Origin: a virus
Length of the DNA: 22,741 bases
Strand: one strand, 5' to 3'
IMG/VR virus record: IMGVR_UViG_3300032665_000200
Location: 1-22,741 of that record
Positions 7,639 through 13,516 of this stretch are shown here, piece by piece. Every line of letters starts with the position of its first letter. The first letter of the stretch is position 1. Below the pieces are notes generated by a model. The model was not told the DNA's origin. It ran no database searches and was given only the letters and a program-made list of their open reading frames with translations. The translations under genes were made by a program, and so were the position numbers.

Positions 7639-7886
7639 TGGGACTCCGACTCAAAGCTCCCTCGCTAGGTACGGTTGAAGTCAACCCTGTTGACACGGCA
7701 TCTAATTTGTCTGTAAACGTGCAGGCTGCGAGTGGCGTGTTGTCTTACGCTGATTCTTCAACGGGTGGATTGTTTTTACCAGTAGGAACTACGGCGCAAC
7801 GTCCTGCAAGTCCTAGCACAGGGCAGATGAGATTCAATACCACGACGGGTTCAGTCGAAACTTACAACGGCTCTTCTTGGGGTTAA
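7638..7886 (+). CDS. Short fibre protein: N-terminal and stalk module only
   Basis: An 82-residue protein starting MGLRLKAPSLGTVEVNPVDT and ending Y-N-G-S-S-W-G. It is a clear paralog of the first 83 residues of the glycine-rich fibre encoded next: K-A/L-A-P-S followed by V-x-x-N-x-V-D-T-A, then the LPVGTTAQRPASP stalk module. It stops exactly where the neighbour continues into its glycine-rich domain. The ATG at 7638 overlaps the upstream TAA by one base; an in-frame TTG at 7623 would add only five residues and is less likely. It may be a capping or adaptor subunit, or the leftover of a duplication that lost its receptor-binding half. The gene has no internal stop or frameshift. Confidence 0.75.
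   Translation: MGLRLKAPSLGTVEVNPVDTASNLSVNVQAASGVLSYADSSTGGLFLPVGTTAQRPASPSTGQMRFNTTTGSVETYNGSSWG
7776..7880 (+). repeat. Fibre stalk module, copy 3
   Basis: Encodes LPVGTTAQRPASPSTGQ then MRFNTTTGSVETYNGSSW (35 codons). Bases 7785-7805 match 11313-11333 in fibre C at 19 of 21 positions, a possible recombination tract. Confidence 0.7.
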
Positions 7887-7889
7887 CAA

Positions 7890-8891
7890 ATGTCTGGAAA
7901 CATCAAACTCGCAGCACCATCAGGCGGAAGTGTCACGCTAAACGCTGTCGATACTGCAAACAACTTTGTAATGAGTGTCCCTGCGGCGGCGGGTATTCTG
8001 ATTAACGCTGACTCTGCTACGGGTGCGGCACAACTTCCTGTAGGAACGACTGCACAACGCCCTGCTAGTCCTGTTACTGGTCAATTAAGATTTAACAGCA
8101 CTAACACGGGTGCTGAGTTTTACAATGGCACAGTTTGGACTGGTCTTGGTAAATACAACGTTAATCTTTTGATTGTTGCTGGTGGTGGTGGAGCGGGTAC
8201 TAGTAATGGCGGTGGTGGCGGTGCAGGGGGCGTTTTAACTGGTCTAAATATAGTTACACCCGGAACTTCGTATGCAATTACAGTTGGTGCAGGTGGCGCA
8301 ACGCATACTAATGGTAATAATTCATTAGTTTCTGGAATAGCAACAGCAATTGGTGGTGGATATGGAGGTCAACCATCAACTTACAATGGTGGATCAGGAG
8401 GTTCTGGGGGCGGATCTGGAACAGATGGGGTTACAACTGGTTCTGGAGGAGCTGGAACTAGTGGTCAAGGGTTTGCAGGCGGCTCTAACGCATCTGGTAC
8501 TACTTCACCTTATCCGGGTGGTGGTGGTGGCGGTGCGGGTGCAGTAGGCGCAAACAGTTCTAGTGGAAGCGGTGGTGCTGGCGGCAACGGGGTTATTAAC
8601 ACAATTGCAGGATCATCAACATATTATGGAGGCGGTGGCGGTGGTTACGGTAGTGGCCCTGCTGCGGGAGGTTTAGGCGGAGGCGGTGCGGGTAACGGAA
8701 CTGCTGGAACTGCAAATACAGGCGGCGGTGGTGGTGGAAATGGCGGCGCAGGCGGATCAGGGGTTGTTATTATTGCTTACGCAAGCACTGCACAAATTGG
8801 TACAGGCGGTACGGTTACTTCATATACTAATGCTGTTGGCGCAACTGTCTGGGTACACACTTTCACGAGTTCTGGCACATTTACAGCATAA
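7890..8891 (+). CDS. Glycine-rich tail fibre A
   Basis: A 333-residue fibre. Residues 1-83 are the N-terminal and stalk module shared with the preceding gene (SGNIKLAAPSGG ... NAVDTANNF ... LPVGTTAQRPASP). From residue 90 a glycine-rich domain begins (VNLLIVAGGGGAGTSNGGGG) with many G-G and G-G-G-G runs, GTSGQGFAGGS, and AGSSTYYGGGGGG, ending GGSGVVIIAY ... VHTFTSSGTFTA. The core pattern V-V/I-A-G-G-G-G matches the phage glycine-rich domain family (I believe Pfam Gly_rich_2). In Salmonella phage S16 gp38 a glycine-rich fold of packed polyglycine II helices displays receptor-binding loops; a similar role is inferred here. The gene is followed at once by an HNH endonuclease. Confidence 0.85.
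   Translation: MSGNIKLAAPSGGSVTLNAVDTANNFVMSVPAAAGILINADSATGAAQLPVGTTAQRPASPVTGQLRFNSTNTGAEFYNGTVWTGLGKYNVNLLIVAGGGGAGTSNGGGGGAGGVLTGLNIVTPGTSYAITVGAGGATHTNGNNSLVSGIATAIGGGYGGQPSTYNGGSGGSGGGSGTDGVTTGSGGAGTSGQGFAGGSNASGTTSPYPGGGGGGAGAVGANSSSGSGGAGGNGVINTIAGSSTYYGGGGGGYGSGPAAGGLGGGGAGNGTAGTANTGGGGGGNGGAGGSGVVIIAYASTAQIGTGGTVTSYTNAVGATVWVHTFTSSGTFTA
8034..8138 (+). repeat. Fibre stalk module, copy 4
   Basis: Encodes LPVGTTAQRPASPVTGQ then LRFNSTNTGAEFYNGTVW at residues 49-83 of fibre A, 35 codons like copies 2 and 3. Confidence 0.7.
8751..8888 (+). repeat. Glycine-rich fibre C-terminal module, copy A
   Basis: Encodes GGSGVVIIAY ... TGGTVTSY ... VHTFTSSGTFTA. It is the more diverged of three C-terminal copies, carrying about six extra residues before H-T-F-T-S-S-G-T. 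Confidence 0.65.
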
Positions 8892-8900
8892 GGAAAAAAC

Positions 8901-9404
8901 ATGACTGCCAAAAACGAAACTTTTGACATGGATATTGAGTTAGCTCATAGCCTGTTTGAGTATCGTGACGGTGCTTTGTACTGGAAATCTGACGTTGCTC
9001 GCAATGTGAAGGCTGGTGATCGTGTTGCCAAAAATAGTAATGCGCCACGTTTGCGTGTTTGTTATGACGGGAAATACCATACGCTTCACCGCATTATTTT
9101 TGCCATGAATCACGGCTATTACCCTGAAGTTGTTGACCACATCAACGGGGATGGGCGTGACAATCGGATTGAAAATTTACGGTCGGCTGATATGCGAACT
9201 AATGCCCAAAACCGTAAGCGACATACAAAAAACGCTAGCGGCGCAAAGAATGTTGGATTTAAGTCTGCACGAAACAGATGGCGTGTCACGATTACAAGAA
9301 ATGATGGTACGACTATGGATAAGCTGTTTAAACATTTTGACATTGCCTGTACGATTGCTGAGTTGGCTCGGCTGAAGTACCACGGCGAATTTGCACGAGC
9401 ATAG
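8901..9404 (+). CDS. HNH homing endonuclease with AP2-like domain (HNH-1)
   Basis: A 167-residue protein. The HNH core runs from His63 (LHRIIFAMNHGYYPEVVDHI) through Asp79-His80-Ile81-Asn82, N-G-D-G-R-D-N-R-I-E-N-L-R and Asn101/Asn104, the HNH_3 arrangement. Residues 113-167 (GAKNVGFKSARNRWRVTI ... FKHFDIACTIAELARLKYHG) are an AP2-like DNA-binding domain ending in the typical H-G-E-F-A. This architecture is standard for free-standing phage homing endonucleases. AAGGAAAAAAC precedes the start. It separates fibres A and B, and a related gene separates the 122-residue gene from fibre C. It would cut an unoccupied allele of its insertion site, probably in a neighbouring fibre gene, so that repair copies it and flanking sequence. 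Confidence 0.9.
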   Translation: MTAKNETFDMDIELAHSLFEYRDGALYWKSDVARNVKAGDRVAKNSNAPRLRVCYDGKYHTLHRIIFAMNHGYYPEVVDHINGDGRDNRIENLRSADMRTNAQNRKRHTKNASGAKNVGFKSARNRWRVTITRNDGTTMDKLFKHFDIACTIAELARLKYHGEFARA

Positions 9405-9413
9405 GAGAAATAT

Positions 9414-10355
9414 ATGACCGCTTTCGTCGGAGGAAGTACAGGGTTCGGCCCTCCATCATGGACAACGGCAGGTAGACCATCTTCACCCGTGAACGGGCAG
9501 ATGGGATGGAATACGACGCTTGGTCAATTAGAATGCTGGACAGGCTCACAATGGCAACAGATTACTTCGTTGTTGTACAGCATTAGCTATTTGGTTGTAG
9601 CGGGTGGTGGAGGTGGTGGTTCTGGTGCTGGCGGTGGAGCAGGAGGATTTTTAACTGGAACAACTGCTATTTCTGCAGGAATTGCATATGCGATTACCAT
9701 TGGTGCAGGTGGTACTGGGGGTCAAACAAACGTAAGCAGAGGTACAAACGGAGGTAATTCTTCTTTTAGTACTATTGCCACATCTTTAGGGGGCGGTGGC
9801 GGGGGGTCATTTAACACCTATGCTGTAGGATCATCGGGTGGTTCTGGTGGCGGCGGTTCTGTGAGTTCCGGCGGTGGCGCTGCTGGCGGCTCAGGGACTT
9901 CTGGACAAGGTAATGCTGGCGGCACTGGTGGCACAGGAGGTACTGGCACTTCAGGCGGCGGCGGTGGAGCAGGAGCTGTTGGTGGTAATACAGTAATTAC
10001 GGGAGCAAACGGCGGCGTTGGACTTATATCTACAATTAGCGGAAGTTCCGTTTATTACGCTGGTGGAGGTGGTGCTGGTGGCGATACAACTATCGGCTGG
10101 GCTAATGGTTCTGGCGGGTTAGGCGGCGGTGGGAATGGGAATAGCACAGCAACACCTACAGCAGCAACAGCAAACCTAGGCGGTGGCGGTGGTGGTGCTG
10201 GGTATAATGGGTCAAACTATACCGGGGGTACAGGCGGTTCAGGTATTGTCATCATTTCTTACGCTGGCACACAGCGTGGCACGGGTGGCACAGTCACTTC
10301 ATCAGGCGGTTATACAATTCACACGTTTACAAGTTCAGGCACATATAACGCCTAA
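9414..10355 (+). CDS. Glycine-rich tail fibre B
   Basis: A 313-residue paralog of fibre A with a much reduced N-terminus: only the second half of the stalk module remains (AGRPSSPVNGQMGWNTTLG ... W-T-G-S-Q-W, residues 19-47). The glycine-rich domain then starts at SYLVVAGGGGGGSGAGGG. Internal landmarks are GTSGQGNAGGTGG, ISGSSVYYAGGGGAGG and the C-terminal 40 residues, which differ from fibre C at only two positions. AGGAG at 9403-9407 overlaps the HNH-1 stop and gives good spacing to ATG 9414. Likely a receptor-binding fibre. It contains runs of five and six G (9789-9793, 9801-9806) inside coding sequence, which may be slippage-prone. Confidence 0.85.
   Translation: MTAFVGGSTGFGPPSWTTAGRPSSPVNGQMGWNTTLGQLECWTGSQWQQITSLLYSISYLVVAGGGGGGSGAGGGAGGFLTGTTAISAGIAYAITIGAGGTGGQTNVSRGTNGGNSSFSTIATSLGGGGGGSFNTYAVGSSGGSGGGGSVSSGGGAAGGSGTSGQGNAGGTGGTGGTGTSGGGGGAGAVGGNTVITGANGGVGLISTISGSSVYYAGGGGAGGDTTIGWANGSGGLGGGGNGNSTATPTAATANLGGGGGGAGYNGSNYTGGTGGSGIVIISYAGTQRGTGGTVTSSGGYTIHTFTSSGTYNA
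9471..9554 (+). repeat. Fibre stalk module, partial copy 5
   Basis: Encodes GRPSSPVNGQMGWNTTLGQ to the closing Trp (residues 20-47 of fibre B). The first part of the module (LPVGTTAQ) is missing, so it is shortened at the N-terminal side. Confidence 0.55.
10233..10352 (+). repeat. Glycine-rich fibre C-terminal module, copy B
   Basis: Forty codons, GGSGIVIISYAGTQRGTGG through HTFTSSGTYNA. The protein is identical to bases 12108-12227 at 38 of 40 residues, while the DNA differs at many synonymous positions. Confidence 0.8.
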
Positions 10356-10373
10356 TTTTCAGGAGATTTTTAA

Positions 10374-10742
10374 ATGTCGCATTTCGCAAAAGTAGTAGAC
10401 GGCAAAGTCACTCAAGTGATCGTAGCTGAAAAAGAATTCTTCGACACGTTCGTGGACAACAGTCCCGGTCAGTGGCTGCAGACCTCATACAATACTCGTG
10501 GCAATGTTCACTACGGTGCTGACGGTAAGCCTGACGGTGGCGTAGCCCTGCGTGGTAACTATGCTGGCATCGGTTACACCTACGATGCAGTTAAAGACGT
10601 CTTCGTCGCACCCCAGCCATTCCCATCGTGGACGCTAAGTGCAAACTATTTGTGGGAAGCACCAGTAGCGATGCCTACGGATGGTAAGCCATACGCTTGG
10701 GACGAGGCTACCAAGGCTTGGAAAGAAGTAGTTGCAGCTTAA
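10374..10742 (+). CDS. Conserved small phage protein of the fibre cluster
   Basis: A 122-residue protein beginning MSHFAKVVDGKVTQVIVAEK, with SYNTRGNVHYG, RGNYAGIGYTYD and a C-terminal part rich in Trp/Pro (W-T-L, Y-L-W-E-A-P, Y-A-W-D-E-A-T-K-A-W). I recognise this as a conserved protein seen beside tail-fibre and structural genes in cyanophages and other aquatic phages, without assigned function. The regular spacing of Trp and Pro in the second half suggests small repeated beta units; similar endings occur in fibre-tip or fibre-assembly proteins. AGGAG at 10361-10365 precedes the start. It lies between fibre B and HNH-2. A fibre accessory role is an inference from position. Confidence 0.75.
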   Translation: MSHFAKVVDGKVTQVIVAEKEFFDTFVDNSPGQWLQTSYNTRGNVHYGADGKPDGGVALRGNYAGIGYTYDAVKDVFVAPQPFPSWTLSANYLWEAPVAMPTDGKPYAWDEATKAWKEVVAA

Positions 10743-10744
10743 TT

Positions 10745-11266
10745 ATGCCAGCTAAACCTAAACCTTTGCCGAGCATGGAAACCTTGAATTCATTATTTGA
10801 GTTCAAGGATGGCGTGCTTTACAACAAGCCTGACAGATCGTATCCGGCAAAGGCTGGTCAGCCTGTTGGTTATGAAATTGCTGGGTATCAATTTGTTGAC
10901 ATCAAACGGCAAAAGTATGCCGTTCATCGTATTGCGTTTTATATGCACCACGGTTGGGTTCCAGATCAAATCGATCATATTAACGGCAACGGGCTTGACA
11001 ATCGTATTGATAATTTACGTCCTGCGACTGATGCACAAAACGCTTACAACAGGGCAACAAGCAAGACCAACACTAGCGGGCATAAAGGCATCGTAGAGTA
11101 CAAAGGCAAAAAAGCAAGTAGCTGGATTGCGCAAATTTGGTATGGCGGTAAATACAAACACCTTGGCTCGTTCTCATCAAAAGAACTAGCTGTTGATTTT
11201 TTAGAATTAGCTCGTGATCTAACTCACGGCGAATATGCCAATCACGGCACTTTTAGGAGTATTTGA
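10745..11266 (+). CDS. HNH homing endonuclease with AP2-like domain (HNH-2)
   Basis: A 173-residue relative of HNH-1. The HNH core comprises His61-Arg62 (AVHRIAFYMHHGWVPDQIDH), D-H-I-N at 77-80, N-G-L-D-N-R-I-D-N-L-R and Asn99/Asn102. The AP2-like part has H-K-G-I-V-E-Y, W-I-A-Q-I-W-Y-G-G-K-Y-K-H-L-G-S-F and H-G-E-Y-A. The ATG at 10745, two bases after the previous stop, is preferred to the TTG at 10697, which lies inside the 122-residue gene. After H-G-E-Y-A, where HNH-1 practically ends, this protein runs on for eight residues (N-H-G-T-F-R-S-I) encoded by the leader of fibre C, including its ribosome binding site. Function as for HNH-1. Confidence 0.9.
   Translation: MPAKPKPLPSMETLNSLFEFKDGVLYNKPDRSYPAKAGQPVGYEIAGYQFVDIKRQKYAVHRIAFYMHHGWVPDQIDHINGNGLDNRIDNLRPATDAQNAYNRATSKTNTSGHKGIVEYKGKKASSWIAQIWYGGKYKHLGSFSSKELAVDFLELARDLTHGEYANHGTFRSI
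11255..11259 (+). promoter_or_regulatory. Ribosome binding site for fibre C inside HNH-2
   Basis: AGGAG lies eight bases before GTG 11268. It supports the GTG as start of fibre C over the in-frame ATG at 11235, which has no such site and would lie wholly within HNH-2. Confidence 0.6.
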
Positions 11267-11267
11267 C

Positions 11268-12230
11268 GTGGCTCTCGATATTCAAGGCACAGACTACTTA
11301 AAGCTCCCAGTCGGGACTACGGCGCAGCGTCCTTCTACGCCTGCGTCAGGTATGGTTCGCATGAACTCTACTACCAATAATCCTGAGTGGTACGACACAA
11401 CTACGTCCTCATGGCTTCAATTCTCACAACCTGCTGGATATTCGGTTAACTACCTTGTTGTTGCTGGTGGCGGTGGGGGTGGATATAACAAATCCGGTGG
11501 CGGCGGGGCGGGCGGCGTATTAGCAACAACTGTCACTTTAACCTCTGGTACTGCTTACACAATTACTGTTGGTTCTGGAGGTGCTGGCGCATCATCAAAT
11601 TCAAGCGCAGGAACAAGTGGAGCAAACTCATCAATTTCAACTATCGCAACAGCAACTGGCGGTGGTGGCGGTGGAACATACAACGGTAGCGCAACGTATG
11701 AAAACGGATTAAGTGGTGGCAGCGGCGGCGGTGGAGCAGGCGGAGATTACAGTCCTGCAGGAACCGGAGGCTCTGGAACTTCAGGTCAAGGTTATTCGGG
11801 AGGTTCTGGCTATTACCAAAGTGGCGGTGGATCAGGTGGTGGCGGTGGTGGAGCTAGTGCCGTAGGTCAAAATGCGGCTAGCAATAATGGTGGGAATGGC
11901 GGAAATGGTGTTTCATCATCTATTTCTGGAACGTCTACATATTATGGTGGCGGTGGTGGCGGTGCTAACTTTAACGGTGGTACGAGCGGAACAAACGGCA
12001 CAGGAGGATCAGGTGGTGGTGGTTCGGCTACAAATACCACTGGTAATTCTGGAACTGCTAATACCGGTGGTGGTGGCGGTGCTGGTTACACTGGAGGTGG
12101 CGGTGCAGGTGGCTCAGGCATCGTAATCATAAGCTACCTCGGCAGTCAGCGTGGCACAGGCGGTACGGTTACTTCAAGCGGCGGATACACCATTCACACA
12201 TTCACTTCATCTGGAACGTATAACGCATGA
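11268..12230 (+). CDS. Glycine-rich tail fibre C
   Basis: A 320-residue fibre with a GTG start, one base after the HNH-2 stop. A very short N-terminus (MALDIQGTDYLK) leads into a stalk module (LPVGTTAQRPSTPASG ... S-S-W, residues 13-49). Then comes the glycine-rich domain (VNYLVVAGGGGGGYNKSGGG), GTSGQGYSGGS, ISGTSTYYGGGGGG and a C-terminus nearly identical to fibre B. Fibres A, B and C keep the same order of landmarks and differ mainly in the stretches between glycine runs, where receptor-contact loops would be expected. The in-frame ATG at 11235 could add 11 residues, but the AGGAG site favours GTG. The last codons overlap the next ATG (ATGA). Confidence 0.85.
   Translation: MALDIQGTDYLKLPVGTTAQRPSTPASGMVRMNSTTNNPEWYDTTTSSWLQFSQPAGYSVNYLVVAGGGGGGYNKSGGGGAGGVLATTVTLTSGTAYTITVGSGGAGASSNSSAGTSGANSSISTIATATGGGGGGTYNGSATYENGLSGGSGGGGAGGDYSPAGTGGSGTSGQGYSGGSGYYQSGGGSGGGGGGASAVGQNAASNNGGNGGNGVSSSISGTSTYYGGGGGGANFNGGTSGTNGTGGSGGGGSATNTTGNSGTANTGGGGGAGYTGGGGAGGSGIVIISYLGSQRGTGGTVTSSGGYTIHTFTSSGTYNA
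11304..11414 (+). repeat. Fibre stalk module, copy 6
   Basis: Encodes LPVGTTAQRPSTPASG through the closing Trp (37 codons) in fibre C. It shares a 21-base tract (19 matches) with copy 3 at 7785-7805. Confidence 0.7.
12108..12227 (+). repeat. Glycine-rich fibre C-terminal module, copy C
   Basis: Forty codons ending fibre C. It differs from copy B (10233-10352) only by Ala to Leu and Thr to Ser in the G-G-S-G-I-V-I-I-S-Y-x-G-x-Q-R region. Confidence 0.8.
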
Positions 12231-12370
12231 ACATTTCTATCGAACTTATCAACGCAATCATGGGCTATCTTTGTTCAAAGCCTTATGCTGAAGTGGCTCA
12301 ATTAGTGAGCCAGATTCAGGTTGAAGTAATGAAAGCGCAAGCACCCGTAGACGAGCAACCAAAGGAGTAA
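12227..12370 (+). CDS. Small conserved phage protein, 47 residues
   Basis: A short gene (MNISIELINAIMGYLCSKPY, then AEVAQLVSQIQVEVMKAQAP, ending D-E-Q-P-K-E). The ATG overlaps the stop of fibre C (ATGA), and the gene ends with AAGGAGTAA, which also serves as the ribosome binding site of the next gene. The protein is mainly one or two amphipathic helices with the motif I-x-x-Y-L-x-x-x-P-Y-x-E-V, which I recall from tiny proteins encoded next to lysis or tail genes in other phages. Function unknown. Coupling to both neighbours and the recognised motif support it as real despite its length. Confidence 0.65.
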   Translation: MNISIELINAIMGYLCSKPYAEVAQLVSQIQVEVMKAQAPVDEQPKE

Positions 12371-12373
12371 ACC

Positions 12374-12715
12374 ATGCAATTCCTAAAAGAGATTCGTGAG
12401 CATCTAGCTAATTATGAAACCGAGGCTGCGGCTGAGATTCATAAGTTTATTGATTGGCTGCATACCAAGTATGTAGAACCCGGCGCACCCGTCGTCGCTC
12501 CTCCGGTGACTAGCTATGTCGAACAAGCTCCTACATTCACTCCTGCAGCCGATAATGCTCCTGCTGCTAGTGCTCCTTCTGCCGTTCCTGCTGTTGATAG
12601 CGCTGCTGCACCAGTTGATCCTGCACCTGTGGAAGCACCCGCTGATGAGCCTGCTGCTGATCCTGCTCCTGCTGCAGATGAAACCGTGGTAGAGGCCAAA
12701 GATGGCAACGCATAA
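12374..12715 (+). CDS. Ala/Pro-rich protein with helical N-terminus
   Basis: A 113-residue protein. The first 35 residues (MQFLKEIREHLANYETEAAA ... IDWLHTKYV) form a charged amphipathic helix. The rest is an acidic Ala/Pro/Asp-rich, probably disordered tail made of loose A-P-A-x-x-A and D-P-A-P units. AGGAG at 12363-12367 gives six-base spacing. No enzyme motif, signal peptide or Cys is present. It lies in the run of small genes between the fibres and the lysis cassette; its function is unknown. The Ala/Pro codons produce a long open frame on the opposite strand, which I regard as a compositional shadow. Confidence 0.65.
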   Translation: MQFLKEIREHLANYETEAAAEIHKFIDWLHTKYVEPGAPVVAPPVTSYVEQAPTFTPAADNAPAASAPSAVPAVDSAAAPVDPAPVEAPADEPAADPAPAADETVVEAKDGNA

Positions 12716-12881
12716 GACACATTGGATCGCCGGAGCAATTAAAAAACCCGGCGCTTTGCGTGAAGCGCTTCATGTCCCAGAGGGCAAGAAGATACCCGCA
12801 AAGAAGTTGGATGCCACCGCTAAAAAGCCCGGCAAGTTAGGTCAACGTGCAAGATTAGCAAAGACATTGAAGGGGTTCTAA
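12702..12881 (+). CDS. Small basic phage protein, 59 residues
   Basis: A short basic protein: MATHKTHWIAGAIKKPGALR, E-A-L-H-V-P-E-G-K-K-I-P, then KKPGKLGQRARLAKTLKGF. I recognise this as a conserved small phage protein (pattern W-I-x-G-A-x-K-x-P-G-A-L-R ... K-K-I-P-A-K-K-L ... K-P-G-x-L-G-Q-R-A-R-L-A). It recurs in structural and lysis regions of many phages and is of unknown function. AGAGG at 12691-12695 gives ideal spacing. It overlaps the previous gene by 14 bases, and the next ATG follows its stop directly. The high positive charge would suit nucleic-acid or membrane-surface binding, but that is conjecture. Confidence 0.8.
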   Translation: MATHKTHWIAGAIKKPGALREALHVPEGKKIPAKKLDATAKKPGKLGQRARLAKTLKGF

Positions 12882-13115
12882 ATGGATTGGCAGCAAGTCA
12901 TCAATCTTGGCGCTGGTGCGGCGCTTGGCGTCATAGGATGGTTTGCTCGCCAACTTTGGGAAGCCGTCCAAAAGCTCAAAGAGGATGTCTCTGGACTTGA
13001 GCTTCATGTTGCTGAAAACTACGTCAAAAAAGTAGACATTACGGCTCGGTTTGATCGTATTGAAATGCTTCTTGACAAGTTGTACGACAAGCTCGATCAA
13101 AAGGCGGACAGATAA
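12882..13115 (+). CDS. Small membrane protein with coiled coil, lysis cassette
   Basis: A 77-residue protein. Residues about 6-23 form one hydrophobic, Gly/Ala-rich helix (VINLGAGAALGVIGWFARQL). The rest is a charged amphipathic helix (A-V-Q-K-L-K-E-D-V-S-G-L-E-L-H-V ... FDRIEMLLDKLYDKLDQKAD) likely to form a coiled coil. AAGGGG at 12870-12875 precedes the start, and the stop overlaps the holin start (TAATG). The topology is compatible with an inner-membrane spanin-like or accessory holin protein. No partner lipoprotein gene was found, so the spanin idea is unsupported. Its position immediately before the holin makes a lysis-related role reasonable. Confidence 0.75.
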   Translation: MDWQQVINLGAGAALGVIGWFARQLWEAVQKLKEDVSGLELHVAENYVKKVDITARFDRIEMLLDKLYDKLDQKADR

Positions 13116-13516
13116 TGGATCCAATTAGCGCTCTATTGAATATTGGAAACACGCTTATACAGCGTATATTTCCTGATCCTGCGCAAGCGGCTCAGGCTCA
13201 ATTAGCTTTGCTAAAGATGCAGCAGGATGGTGATTTGGCTGCAATCAGCGGTCAGATGGACATCAACAAGGTGGAAGCCGCTTCCACTTCAATATTTGTG
13301 TCTGGCTGGCGTCCATTCTGTGGATGGATCTGTGGATTTGGCTTGGGCTATGTTGCCATCCTAGAGCCTATTGCAAGGCTCGTAGCGACCCTTGTGGGCT
13401 ACTCAGGATCATTCCCCCAGATTGATACTACCCTGACGATGCAAGTCCTCCTAGGTATGCTTGGTATGGGCGGATTACGTTCTCTAGATAAAGCCAAAGG
13501 CGTTGCGTCAAAATAA
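13115..13516 (+). CDS. 3TM holin (GTA_holin_3TM family)
   Basis: A 133-residue protein matching the holin family with up to three membrane segments known from gene transfer agents and many proteobacterial phages. An N-terminal amphipathic part is rich in Ala/Gln (FPDPAQAAQAQLALLKMQQD), followed by the family signature S-G-W-R-P-F (residues 63-68). Hydrophobic segments lie at about 69-95 (CGWICGFGLGYVAILEPIAR) and 107-122 (LTMQVLLGMLGMGGLRSLDK), and the C-terminus is basic. It would collect in the inner membrane and open holes for the endolysin encoded two genes later. Start and stop both overlap neighbours (TAATG at each end), indicating a coupled lysis operon. Confidence 0.85.
   Translation: MDPISALLNIGNTLIQRIFPDPAQAAQAQLALLKMQQDGDLAAISGQMDINKVEAASTSIFVSGWRPFCGWICGFGLGYVAILEPIARLVATLVGYSGSFPQIDTTLTMQVLLGMLGMGGLRSLDKAKGVASK

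Noticed and set aside
8160-8800. GGN-rich DNA considered as a tandem repeat or CRISPR-like array
   Set aside because: No constant repeat length or spacer arrangement; the pattern is explained by glycine codons in frame.
11235-11267. ATG 11235 as start of fibre C
   Set aside because: It lies inside HNH-2 without a ribosome binding site, whereas AGGAG at 11255-11259 is well placed for GTG 11268.
7890-12230. Collagen-like domain in the glycine-rich fibres
   Set aside because: Glycine is not at every third residue; runs of two to six glycines with hydrophobic motifs fit the phage glycine-rich fibre domain instead.
12514-12738. Long Ala/Ser/Gly-rich open frame on the - strand
   Set aside because: It mirrors the Ala/Pro-rich codons of the + strand gene at 12374-12715, has no convincing ribosome binding site and would be the only - strand gene in the window.
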